Below, piece by piece: positions 8,962-17,297 of a stretch of 64,000 nt of DNA. Position 1 is the stretch's first letter. Each line of letters begins with the position of its first letter. The notes under the pieces were generated by a model that worked only from the letters and a program-made list of their open reading frames with translations, was not told the DNA's origin and searched no databases. Both the position numbers and the translations under genes were made by a program. Origin of the DNA: Chryseobacterium sp. (GTDB taxonomy: Bacteria; Bacteroidota; Bacteroidia; Flavobacteriales; Weeksellaceae); NCBI GenBank assembly GCA_027492795.1, contig JAPUEB010000029.1:1-64000 (forward strand). The letters are read 5' to 3'.

Positions 8962-8969
8962 TACATTTG
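8962..8969 (+). promoter_or_regulatory. -7 promoter element of the 29-codon gene
   Basis: TACATTTG matches TAnnTTTG and lies 28 bp before the ATG at 8998. No good TTG is seen about 20 bp upstream, so the promoter may be weak or need an activator. Confidence 0.45.
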
Positions 8970-8997
8970 TAGTGTAAAATTGAAAAAAATTACTTTT

Positions 8998-9087
8998 ATG
9001 AAAGCATTTGCCAAAATCGTCAGAGCCAAATATTACGCTTGGCTGACTCAAATGAAGGAAAATATTTTCGTTAACGGAGTGATTTAA
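8998..9087 (+). CDS. 29-residue mini-protein, unknown function
   Basis: A short frame reads MKAFAKIVRAKYYAWLTQMK followed by ENIFVNGVI and a TAA stop. It looks like a real gene for three reasons: a TAnnTTTG element lies just upstream, a strong terminator hairpin follows the stop by 8 bp, and the product is a plausible amphipathic basic helix (positive residues at 2, 6, 10, 12) with a short hydrophobic tail. It is monocistronic, between a glycosyltransferase gene and the convergent glnS. It could be a membrane-associated peptide, or the transcript could act as a small RNA. No family is recognised. Confidence 0.55.
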   Translation: MKAFAKIVRAKYYAWLTQMKENIFVNGVI

Positions 9088-9095
9088 AAAAATTG

Positions 9096-9132
9096 AAAAA
9101 CTCTTTCAACAAAAGTTTGAAAGAGTTTTTTC
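9096..9132 (+). terminator. intrinsic terminator after the mini-gene
   Basis: AAAAACTCTTTCAA pairs with TTGAAAGAGTTTTT around a 7-base loop and is followed by a T-run. Confidence 0.8.
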
Positions 9133-9190
9133 TTGATTTATGAAAAAAATTATGCTTTGATAATTTTTACCATTTATGTAGGTGAAAAAA

Positions 9191-9231
9191 TGCCACGAAT
9201 ACACGAATGATTTATTTGTGCATTCGTGGCA
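9191..9231. repeat. imperfect palindrome between convergent genes
   Basis: TGCCACGAATACA pairs with TGCATTCGTGGCA (12 of 13). It lies between the mini-gene and the convergent glnS stop and may act as a two-way terminator or be a REP-like unit. Phrases of this kind recur in Bacteroidota intergenic DNA (from memory). Confidence 0.6.
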
Positions 9232-9251
9232 AAAATAAATGATGTTTAGAA

Positions 9252-10925
9252 TTACTCCGGTTTGTAGCCGTCTTTCAAAGTAACGGTTCTGTTGAAAACC
9301 AGTTTTTCGTCTGTAGAATCCTGATCTTTTGTAAAGTAGCCAATTCTTTGGAACTGTAAAGGTTCACCAATTTCGACATTTTTCAAATCGGGTTCTGCAA
9401 ATCCCTGAACGGTTTTTAATGAATCCGGATTCACAAATTCTAAGAAATCGGTTTCCTTTTCAGCATCGGGTTGTTCTACGGTGAAAAGTCTGTCGTAAAT
9501 CCTCACATCCACAGGAAGCGCATGTTTTGCGGAAACCCAGTGCAAAGTTCCTTTCACTTTTCTTAAACTTTCTTCGGTGCCACTTCCAGATTTCGATTTG
9601 TCATCGTAAGTTGCATAAATAGTCGTGATTTCACCATTCTCGTCTTTCTCAACGCGTTCTGCTTTAATAATATAAGCCGATTTTAAACGAACTTCGCCAC
9701 CCAATTTCAAACGGAAAAACTTATTATTGGCTTCTTCCTTAAAATCTTCTCTTTCGATATACAATTCTCTGGAAAAAGGAATTTTTCTGGTTCCTGCGTT
9801 TTCGTCTTCGGGATTGTTTTCGGTTTCCAACCATTCTTCAGCATCTTCAGGATAGTTTTCAATCACTAATTTTACAGGATCTACTACCACCATCATTCTT
9901 TTAGCAATTTTATTCAAATCTTCTCGAACAAAAAACTCCAAAAGTTGAATATCAATAAGGTTTTCGCGTTTTGCAACACCCACTCTTTCAATAAAATTTC
10001 GGATGGCAGTTGGTGTGTAACCTTTTCTGCGCATGCCCGAAATTGTTGGCATTCTTGGATCGTCCCAACCTGTAACGAGCTTTTCGGCAACCAATCGTTG
10101 CAATTTTCTTTTGGATGTAATCATATAAGATACGTTCATCCTTGCAAATTCTCGTTGTTTGTTACGGATGGTTCCGTCTTCATATACCTGATCAAGATAC
10201 CAATCATACAACGGACGATGATTTTCAAATTCCAATGAACATAAAGAATGCGAAATTTGCTCGATATAATCGCTTTCTCCGTGCGCCCAATCGTACATCG
10301 GATAGATTTTCCATTCGGTTCCGGTGCGGTGATGCGGACGTTTCAAAATTCTGTACATCACAGGATCGCGCATGTTCATATTTGGGGAAGTCATGTCGAT
10401 TTTTGCACGAAGCGACATCGAACCTTCCTCGAACTCGCCGTTTTTCATTTTTTCAAAAAGTTCCAAACTTTCTTCAATCGGGCGGTTTCTGAAAGGCGAT
10501 TCTACACCGTCTTCAAACGGATTTTTTCTTTGTTCGGTAATTTCTTCGGAAGATTGTTCGTCAACGTAGGCTTTTCCGTCTTTAATCATTTGGACGGCCC
10601 AATCGTACAATTGATGAAAATAATCGGAAGCATACAATTCCTGATCCCAATTAAAACCAAGCCAAGCCACATCTTTTTTGATGGAATCTACAAATTCCTG
10701 CTCTTCTTTTTCAGGATTGGTATCATCGAAACGGAGATTGACGGGAGCGCCATATTTTTCGCCCAAACCAAAGTTGATACATATAGCTTTGGTGTGTCCA
10801 ACATGCAGATAACCATTTGGTTCCGGTGGAAAACGGAAACGCAGTTGATCTTTTCCGAGTCCGTTTTTTAAATCTTCTTCTATAATTTGCTCAATAAAAT
10901 TGAGGGATTTTTTTTCTTCTTCCAT
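9252..10925 (-). CDS. glnS: glutamine--tRNA ligase
   Basis: A 557-residue class I aminoacyl-tRNA synthetase that charges tRNA-Gln in the cytoplasm. The HIGH-type motif is in FPPEPNGYLHVGHTKAI (about 32-48) and the KMSKS-type loop in VSYMITSKRKL (about 268-278). The C-terminal half shows the two-barrel anticodon-binding domain of the GlnRS/GluRS-eukaryotic lineage, which supports GlnRS rather than bacterial GluRS. Length matches the family. The gene is monocistronic. Confidence 0.97.
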   Translation of the reverse strand: MEEEKKSLNFIEQIIEEDLKNGLGKDQLRFRFPPEPNGYLHVGHTKAICINFGLGEKYGAPVNLRFDDTNPEKEEQEFVDSIKKDVAWLGFNWDQELYASDYFHQLYDWAVQMIKDGKAYVDEQSSEEITEQRKNPFEDGVESPFRNRPIEESLELFEKMKNGEFEEGSMSLRAKIDMTSPNMNMRDPVMYRILKRPHHRTGTEWKIYPMYDWAHGESDYIEQISHSLCSLEFENHRPLYDWYLDQVYEDGTIRNKQREFARMNVSYMITSKRKLQRLVAEKLVTGWDDPRMPTISGMRRKGYTPTAIRNFIERVGVAKRENLIDIQLLEFFVREDLNKIAKRMMVVVDPVKLVIENYPEDAEEWLETENNPEDENAGTRKIPFSRELYIEREDFKEEANNKFFRLKLGGEVRLKSAYIIKAERVEKDENGEITTIYATYDDKSKSGSGTEESLRKVKGTLHWVSAKHALPVDVRIYDRLFTVEQPDAEKETDFLEFVNPDSLKTVQGFAEPDLKNVEIGEPLQFQRIGYFTKDQDSTDEKLVFNRTVTLKDGYKPE

Positions 10926-10968
10926 TGTTTAGAATTGTAGAGTGCGAATTTACGGATTCTTGGGGAAA

Positions 10969-11000
10969 AGAAAAACTCCGAAGTTTTGAGGCTTCGGAGC
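10969..11000 (-). terminator. terminator of the 11-19 kb minus operon
   Basis: On the minus strand CTCCGAAG and CTTCGGAG form an 8-bp stem followed by TTTTTC. It stands 27 bp after the stop of the frameshifted lipoprotein gene, the last gene of the operon. Confidence 0.8.
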
Positions 11001-11026
11001 AAAAAAAACTACTTTATTTCATTCTA

Positions 11027-11922
11027 CTACTTCAACCATACTTCGACTCGTCCTAAAGGAACTACATTATTCAGTTTAACTTTTTTGGCGATAAATGAAT
11101 ATGATTTAAAGCTATCATTTAGGTTTTTCACAACAGATTCTGCGAGTAGCTGATCTGAATCATTGAAATACCTGACCTCATTTTCATCTAAATTGTACGA
11201 TAATTTTTCGCTTCCCACCGCGACAAAGCCGATCCTATTTAGGTAAATTACCATTTCTTTTGCTGCTTTTCTATCTTCCTCTCTGCAAATTTGGAAGTAA
11301 ATAGGAAAAGTATTAAAAATAGCAGAAGCATGCTTCGCTTCCGAATTTTGTAACAATTGCTTGGTAGTTTCTATTGCCTGTTTGGTTGACTCCTTTTCCG
11401 TTGCAAGCACCGTTTGTTTAAGTTCAGCTTCTGCAATAGTTTTTGAGGCACTAATGATGCTATCGAACATTTCTTTATAATCACTTTTTGGAAGTGAATT
11501 ATTAAAGTCATATTCATTCAGGCGATAAAGTGCATCTCTAAGGAAATTGATGGATGTAGTTCGATTGGTTAATTTTTCCAATGTTTCTGCCAAAGTACTA
11601 CCTACACTTGCATCGATCTCTTTGAATGCTAAATTGCCGGCAAAAGTTTTTGCAAATGCTAAGGCGGCATCCGGAGGTGGTTCCGCTAAAATGCGAACAA
11701 ATTTTTTGATTTTGTTGAATTTTTTTCTGCTACTACTTCTTTTTCATGGATAATTAAAGCTCCTCTTTTAGTAGCATCAAAATCTGCATAATACAAAGCT
11801 TGCTTCTTCTCGTTGTCTAGCTGCGGTAGATGCTTAATGTTCATGGAGTGCTCCTTGAGAGTAGAGCAACTATTGAGAAACAGCAAAATACATAAAGGGT
11901 GTAATCGTTTTAGAAATTTCAT
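11027..11922 (-). pseudogene. lipoprotein gene split by a frameshift
   Basis: The minus strand starts at 11922 with a lipoprotein signal (MKFLKRLHPLCILLFLNSC, Cys19). This frame ends after 78 codons at 11686. The continuing coding sense is in the next frame (KKFVRILAEPPPDAALAFAK and on through MAETLEKLTN to 11027). Adding one base to the T7 run at 11720-11726 (A7 on the coding strand) joins both into one protein of roughly 297 residues. The 3' half is helical and Lys/Glu-rich, with a C-terminal part that resembles LytR_C-type wall-linked domains (YLNRIGFVAVGS ... ENEVRYFNDSDQLLAE). It may be a true pseudogene, a sequencing error in a homopolymer, or phase variation by slippage. It is the last gene of the operon. 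Confidence 0.75.
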
Positions 11923-11993
11923 GGTTATTATTTTTAAATATTACGTTTTATGATAAGAGTGACATGCTGCATTTGATCAACTTGTCATTAATA

Positions 11994-12677
11994 TCATTCA
12001 TCCAACACATACCAAGCTGAGCCAGCTTCATCCCCAACTCCACCCAATTCAAAATTATTCTTGAAGTAGGACATGGCTTTTCTGAAAACATTTTCGTTAT
12101 CATGTTTTGAAGTGTAAATTCCAACGCTACCATCTGAGTCGATGATTATTTTGAAGTTTTCAAAATCCAATGTATAGGCTTTTTCATTTAGACTATCATC
12201 TCCTTCCACAAAAACTAGTGTAGATGGTCCTTGTTTTTTGTAGGTGAAGCCTTGCTCTTCAAAAAATTTCTTCAAAACCATACGTTTATCATCGAAAGAA
12301 CCTTTTAGCACTGCATTTTTGAAATCTTGAGCTGAGACAGTAGCATTTCCACTCTTGGCATTTTCAGTACCGGATTTACCGCATTTTCCTGTTATGACTA
12401 CCTGTTCGATTTTTTTTGCTGATTTTGTAATATAAAGTTTGTCCGTGGAATTTGCAAAACCCCACGATGCAACACAGCCATTATCATTGATATCATTAAA
12501 TTGTTTTGTATAGGCCTCAATATCTTTACAGGATGATGCATTATTGGCAATCCTGATCAGATTGTTAACCATTTTTTCGCAGTCACTTGCCGAGTTTTGT
12601 GGATAGGGAATGGGAATGTTTTGTGCATTAAAAAATGCTGTTGCACTTAGCAAAATTGTTAATAAATAAATTTTCAT
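11994..12677 (-). CDS. secreted protein of unknown function
   Basis: A 227-residue protein with a signal peptide (MKIYLLTILLSATAFFNAQ) and several Cys residues in the mature part (SDCEKM, SSCKDI, NGCVAS, GKCGKSG), which suggests disulfide bonds in the periplasm or outside. The middle has alternating strands and helices; no catalytic motif is seen. The GKCGKS motif is similar to GNCGKS in the 360-residue product two genes upstream, a weak hint of shared ancestry or partnership. It lies 31 bp after the 495-residue gene and 71 bp before the frameshifted lipoprotein gene in one presumed operon. Confidence 0.75.
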   Translation of the reverse strand: MKIYLLTILLSATAFFNAQNIPIPYPQNSASDCEKMVNNLIRIANNASSCKDIEAYTKQFNDINDNGCVASWGFANSTDKLYITKSAKKIEQVVITGKCGKSGTENAKSGNATVSAQDFKNAVLKGSFDDKRMVLKKFFEEQGFTYKKQGPSTLVFVEGDDSLNEKAYTLDFENFKIIIDSDGSVGIYTSKHDNENVFRKAMSYFKNNFELGGVGDEAGSAWYVLDE

Positions 12678-12708
12678 TGGTAGGATAATTTGGAGTTAGA
12701 TGATTTTT

Positions 12709-14196
12709 TTATTTCCTTTTTAATGTTTCCAAAAACTGTAAGGTGGCTGCTGTTATTTCTTCTGCATTTTTTCTATTGCGTTCGTCGCGCTCGGCTTTTT
12801 TTTGTCTTGCAATTTCAGCTCTTCTTTCTTCTTCTTCTTTAGCTATTCTTTGCTTTTCTTCATAGTTACCTCTTTCAGCTAAGTATTTTTCCTTAACATA
12901 AAACTGTGTTCGGTTTACACCCGGCAAATCATCCAACCTAAAATCTTGAGTAACAAAATTTTCTGTAACTTCATTTACAATGGATTTTACAGCATTTTTA
13001 TCGTAGCTGTCCACTAAAAAAACGAACCCCCAATTGTTATTATAAGATGACTGATCTCCAAAGTAATAACAGGCCTTGCTCGCGTCATTTTTTTGGCAAA
13101 AATTGGTTTCAGACTTAGAATTCGTAAAACTGCCGTCTTTATCAAATGTTTTTCTAGAATAATAAAAATCTTCTAAATATTTTACTCTTGCGTTATTATC
13201 ATTAAAATCATTATATATTTTTACCAGTTCATCGAAAGTTATTGGTTTAGAATAATTCAATAGTGCTTCACTACCTCTTGGTGGTACAGGTGTTATTTCT
13301 AAATAGTCTGGTTCTAATTTTAGCATGACATCATTTTTTCTAAAGTATTCTACTCCATTTCTATCAGTATATCTCTTTTCCCAGCTTTTAATATCCAGCA
13401 AAGACTTTATATTTGCCATTTGCAAAGGATTTGCGGAAACACTTATTGTTTTACGCATTTTTTGTGCGCTTACAATTGCATTAATGTTGTTTTTAAAAAT
13501 TAATTCTTGCTTCTTCTCTATATATTCGTATTTACTATTATTCAAAACATCTTTTGATTTTGCACCAATGTATGGATATTTTTGCTTTAGGAGATTAACA
13601 ATGCCACTTGCAGCATCTTCAAAATTAGTTGTTGTACTTAAGTCGTTTATTGAAAAATTTTGAATCACAGCATTATCTTTTTTTGTAATAAGAAGATAAT
13701 ATGACGTTTCATAATCTGTATCAAGGATTGCCAAAGAATTTTGATTCTCGAAAATTGATTTGTCTCCTAATTTTTCTATCAGCTTTAAGCCATTTGTTTT
13801 AAAGAGTTTTTCCAAATTCTCAATATATCCTGAAACTATTTCTATTTGTACTATTTTATCTTCTAAAGTTGTTAGATTGATTTTGCTATTTTCACTGTCT
13901 AAATAGAGATAAATGTTTTTGTAGTCGATTTCTTCTTTTTTTTTATAGTTTTCATCGTATTGGTAGGTGATATCTTCTACTACTTTTTGAACACTTATAT
14001 TGTTGTTAGTAAGCATTGTTTCTAATGCTGAGTTGGCTTCATCTATTGAAACTCCTAATAGTGTGAGAAAGCCTGAAGGTGTAACAGTTACAGATTTGTT
14101 AGGAGATGGTTTGCTGGTAATAACTTTTTTCTTTGTTTGTGCAGCTGTAAGTGAAAACACTACAATTAGGACTAGGGTTAAGATTTTATATTTCAT
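12709..14196 (-). CDS. large secreted protein with C-terminal helical tail, unknown
   Basis: A 495-residue protein with a signal peptide (MKYKILTLVLIVVFSLTAAQ). A short N-terminal region (SGFLTLLGVSIDEANSALETML) precedes two long alpha/beta regions and a strongly charged, Glu/Arg/Lys-rich helix at about 435-480 that could form a coiled coil. No known domain is recognised and no catalytic motif stands out. Base composition is AT-richer than the neighbouring glnS. It is the fifth gene of the presumed operon, 17 bp from the upstream gene. Confidence 0.75.
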   Translation of the reverse strand: MKYKILTLVLIVVFSLTAAQTKKKVITSKPSPNKSVTVTPSGFLTLLGVSIDEANSALETMLTNNNISVQKVVEDITYQYDENYKKKEEIDYKNIYLYLDSENSKINLTTLEDKIVQIEIVSGYIENLEKLFKTNGLKLIEKLGDKSIFENQNSLAILDTDYETSYYLLITKKDNAVIQNFSINDLSTTTNFEDAASGIVNLLKQKYPYIGAKSKDVLNNSKYEYIEKKQELIFKNNINAIVSAQKMRKTISVSANPLQMANIKSLLDIKSWEKRYTDRNGVEYFRKNDVMLKLEPDYLEITPVPPRGSEALLNYSKPITFDELVKIYNDFNDNNARVKYLEDFYYSRKTFDKDGSFTNSKSETNFCQKNDASKACYYFGDQSSYNNNWGFVFLVDSYDKNAVKSIVNEVTENFVTQDFRLDDLPGVNRTQFYVKEKYLAERGNYEEKQRIAKEEEERRAEIARQKKAERDERNRKNAEEITAATLQFLETLKRK

Positions 14197-14213
14197 GATT
14201 TTATTTTTTTAGT

Positions 14214-15296
14214 TTAATAAATCGAAATACTGTATTCATCAAATATCTTTTTGATCTCTTCTAATTTTGCCTTGTTTTTAACACTTATTCTTACATCCCC
14301 AACAAGTTCAGTACATGTGAGTTTACTTGTACCGCCCATTTCTTTCTGATAGCAAGATTTTGAAACGGAAATATCAAAATCTGTAGTTGAATAAATTTTA
14401 GTAATCTGCCATCTATCATTAATATCTCTAGTTGTAAATGAATAGCCTTGTTGAACTAGTGAAGTTAATATTTCATTAGCGATATAATTATTGTAAGATT
14501 GCCAATTCTCATTGAAGCCCGGTTTTACCCAAATTTTTTTGTTTTCTGATTTTTTACTTTTAGTCGCTGTATTTTCATTTGATTTTCCGCAATTTCCTGC
14601 AGAAGGTATATTTGGAGTACCATTATCACAGGTTGCAAAACATAATTTATCAGATGCTCCTGTACCGCATTGATTATGATACCAAATATCCTCTTTAGGA
14701 ACGCTTAAATCTTGTGGAAAACAAACAGATCTTATTTCTACATTTAAGCTAACTTCGTTAGAATCAGAAAACCCTGAATGAAATTCGTCTAATGTACTAG
14801 ATGCTTTTTTCGGAAATAATTTTAGATTCTTTCCATTATTGCTTGCATTTCCAACGGGATCATTAATCCCATTTCCAACTACAAATGCTCTAAAAGATAC
14901 AGGTCTGTTGTATTCATTTTTAAAAAAAACGGTGGTTTCGTACTTCCCGCTATAAATACTGCGATTTGGTTTTACAATAGCTTTAAAGTAAATTCCTTGA
15001 AAACAATTGCTGGCTTTTATCCAACCTGTTTCTCTAACTCCATTTGCTTTAAGAACAGTTTTTACTGTGTTTTTAGAATTTGTAGTTCCAGTGGATTTTT
15101 GACTATTTGCAGGTTTTGATTTCTTCATACTTGCGTTCAGAGCTTCCCTTTGTGAGATGATGCGTTTGTTTTTTTCTGCATCCATTGGTATCACTAGGTC
15201 TTCATGCCTATTAGTAGACACTGTTTTTTTATAATCTTGCGCTTTGCCAATTCCTATAGCGAGCAAATACATTGTGATGATAATTATTTTTTTCAT
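14214..15296 (-). CDS. secreted Cys-containing protein of unknown function
   Basis: A 360-residue protein with a signal peptide (MKKIIIITMYLLAIGIGKAQ). A Ser/Lys/Asn-rich linker (about 55-85) precedes a strand-rich domain with IYFKAIVKPNRSIYSGKYETTVFFKNEYNRPVSFRAFVVG, which looks like an immunoglobulin-like or jelly-roll fold, then a Cys cluster (QCGTGASDKLCFATC, GNCGKS). The last 100 residues form a separate alpha/beta unit. The mosaic suggests a surface or periplasmic binding protein. I do not recognise a family. Gaps to neighbours are 17 and 19 bp. Confidence 0.75.
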   Translation of the reverse strand: MKKIIIITMYLLAIGIGKAQDYKKTVSTNRHEDLVIPMDAEKNKRIISQREALNASMKKSKPANSQKSTGTTNSKNTVKTVLKANGVRETGWIKASNCFQGIYFKAIVKPNRSIYSGKYETTVFFKNEYNRPVSFRAFVVGNGINDPVGNASNNGKNLKLFPKKASSTLDEFHSGFSDSNEVSLNVEIRSVCFPQDLSVPKEDIWYHNQCGTGASDKLCFATCDNGTPNIPSAGNCGKSNENTATKSKKSENKKIWVKPGFNENWQSYNNYIANEILTSLVQQGYSFTTRDINDRWQITKIYSTTDFDISVSKSCYQKEMGGTSKLTCTELVGDVRISVKNKAKLEEIKKIFDEYSISIY

Positions 15297-15315
15297 TGTT
15301 TAATTTTTTATCCTA

Positions 15316-15735
15316 TTATTTTTTAAAAAATGTTAACACTAACTCTTCATCTACTATTTTAGTATCGAAAACAATATTCTTAGTATTGCTTTTTTGGAGT
15401 TGCGATAGATTTTTTATTAGTGTTTTATCTTTAGTGGTCACGATAATTTCTTTAAGAACTTTATTTTCATCACACTCAAAAGTTAAGAAGGATTCATGTA
15501 CGCTACTCCCTACGTAACATTTGTTTGAGCATTGTTTCAAATCATCAATTCCGATATTTTTAAAGTTTTCTAAAATTGTTTGCTCAGTAAAATCATCTAT
15601 GGATTTATTTATTGATTCTTCCAAATGAGAAATTAGAACATTGTAATTCTCTTGGAGGGTTCTAGTGTTTTGTGCTAATACCGCATGAGAGAATAATAGA
15701 AATGTCAACAAGATTAAATTTTTGATTTTTTTCAT
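15316..15735 (-). CDS. small secreted protein, unknown
   Basis: A 139-residue protein with a signal peptide (MKKIKNLILLTFLLFSHAVLAQ, cleaved near residue 22). Two Cys residues lie close together (LKQCSNKCYVGSS) and a third follows (LTFECDEN). The mature part is one small alpha/beta domain. It lies 11 bp after the wall-hydrolase gene, where immunity or accessory proteins of hydrolases are often found; that role is only a guess from position. Confidence 0.7.
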   Translation of the reverse strand: MKKIKNLILLTFLLFSHAVLAQNTRTLQENYNVLISHLEESINKSIDDFTEQTILENFKNIGIDDLKQCSNKCYVGSSVHESFLTFECDENKVLKEIIVTTKDKTLIKNLSQLQKSNTKNIVFDTKIVDEELVLTFFKK

Positions 15736-15746
15736 AAACTAATTAT

Positions 15747-17291
15747 TTAAATGGTATTAATATCTATTTCTTTTCCGTTGATTTTTCCCTTGCCTAAGGA
15801 AATGGTAAGTTTTCTGGATAGAGTAACTAATTTGAATTGCGGTCGGCTTAGCTTTGCTCTTAGAAAACTTAAAATTGATAGATTGGTGTTAATTTCATCT
15901 TTATGAATAGTATTCCAAATAATAACATTATCTGGCACAGAACTTTTCCATAGTGTTTTTATATCTTCACCACTTTCTGTTACTTTAATTGGGTAATCTT
16001 CTGCCCATTTAAATATGTGTTGAAAAATTTCAGTAGTATTATTAAAATCTGAGGAAAAATTTGCAACATCTTTATAAGTAAGTCCTTTTAAACTTCCATT
16101 TAGTGTAAGCAAATCAAAAAACCAACAAAATTCTTGTAGGGTACAAAATGGAGATTGCCGAGAATCTAATGCCCATTTCTTTGCCATAGCTTTTGCTGCT
16201 ACAGCTTTAGACTTTACTTTTGCAAGTTGATAATTTTTACTTTCTTCAATGTTGAGTAGTGCTTGTAACTCTAATTTTACAGCTTTTTTAACATCTTTTT
16301 TAGTGCTATTTCTATCTATAAAATTTTCATTGACGATTTCCAAGCCCCTTTTTACACTACTATTGCAAATTTCCCAAAGTAATTCTCCATAGTTCGGCAT
16401 TTTTTCTAAAACAACTTCTTTCGTTAAATACTTTATGAGTGGTTGCAAAGAGTTACTTCCAATATTCCACTGCAAAACACCGCAAGAAATACCATGTCCG
16501 TCAAAATTTCCCGTTACTGCTATGAAAGGATTAGTAGATGAAGTTTCAAAGAAACTAATCATGGAAAGTGCTTTTTTTACCCATGCTTCATCTACAAAAT
16601 CGTAGTTTTCGTTCAATGCATTAAAGGTATCTTTACCAGCAACTCCATCAACCGATAAATTTTTTGATTTTTGAAATCTCTCAACGGCATCTTTTGTTAT
16701 TTTACCAAAAATTCCGTCAATAATATCAGTATAAAAGCCTATGTTTTTTAGTGCTTGTTGCAACTTTACCACCTCGGTATTTCTATCTCCATATTCTAAA
16801 GTTTGGTTAATCTCTAAATCATAATTATTAAAATCTGTATCAATGGCAGATAATAATTCTAAATTCTTAATCCTCCTAATTCCCAAAAGTAATTCCAATG
16901 GATATGATTTTAAACTCACAGAATCATCCTGATTTCCACCCAAGAGAATAATTTCTGTTGGTGTGTGAGAATGGTAAAATCCAACATGTCCATATTCTGT
17001 ATTTTCTGGATCAGCAGGACTTTTTAGAATCACCACGTCATAACCTACAATTGCTTCAGATAAAACCACGGAATTTCCGACTTTAAGCCAAGACCGAGCC
17101 ATTAGAGAATTGCTCTGTAAAGCACCTGTCTGTTTGGCAATAAAATTTACAAAAGCAGAACACCATGGAGTTTCGTCATGTTTAACATTGCTGTCAATTG
17201 ATTTCAGCATTTGGATAATTTTTTCGTTATCCAAAACACCTTTTACTTCTTTTTCTCCCAAATAAGTTTGGGCAATTTCAAATGCGTTCAT
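15747..17291 (-). CDS. three-domain peptidoglycan hydrolase-like protein
   Basis: A 514-residue protein with three regions. Residues 1-145 resemble the TIGR02594/CHAP-like cysteine amidases: a Cys in ETPWCSAFVNFIAK (about 43) and a His in EYGHVGFYHS (about 100) would be the catalytic pair. Residues about 160-230 are a PG_binding_1 domain (LEYGDRNTEVVKLQQALKNIGFYTDIIDGIFGKITKDAVERFQ). Residues about 235-514 form a lysozyme- or chitosanase-like domain with SFFETSSTNPFIAVTGNFDGHGISCGVLQWNIG, where Glu and Asp could act as catalytic acids. There is no signal peptide, unlike all its neighbours, so export needs a dedicated route, or lysis, or it acts inside. It lies 6 bp after the coiled-coil gene. 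Confidence 0.78.
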   Translation of the reverse strand: MNAFEIAQTYLGEKEVKGVLDNEKIIQMLKSIDSNVKHDETPWCSAFVNFIAKQTGALQSNSLMARSWLKVGNSVVLSEAIVGYDVVILKSPADPENTEYGHVGFYHSHTPTEIILLGGNQDDSVSLKSYPLELLLGIRRIKNLELLSAIDTDFNNYDLEINQTLEYGDRNTEVVKLQQALKNIGFYTDIIDGIFGKITKDAVERFQKSKNLSVDGVAGKDTFNALNENYDFVDEAWVKKALSMISFFETSSTNPFIAVTGNFDGHGISCGVLQWNIGSNSLQPLIKYLTKEVVLEKMPNYGELLWEICNSSVKRGLEIVNENFIDRNSTKKDVKKAVKLELQALLNIEESKNYQLAKVKSKAVAAKAMAKKWALDSRQSPFCTLQEFCWFFDLLTLNGSLKGLTYKDVANFSSDFNNTTEIFQHIFKWAEDYPIKVTESGEDIKTLWKSSVPDNVIIWNTIHKDEINTNLSILSFLRAKLSRPQFKLVTLSRKLTISLGKGKINGKEIDINTI

Positions 17292-17297
17292 ATTTTA

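Noticed and set aside
10248-10871. Plus-strand frame of 207 codons inside glnS
   Set aside because: It lies antisense to a clear glutaminyl-tRNA synthetase and its composition (many Phe, Arg, Ser) is that of a reverse-strand shadow.
11686-11922. 78-codon lipoprotein as a complete gene, or programmed -1 frameshifting
   Set aside because: The downstream frame continues the coding sense, so a frameshifted single gene is more likely. An A-AAA-AAT stretch could allow slippage, but no stimulating hairpin was found, so programmed frameshifting is not claimed.
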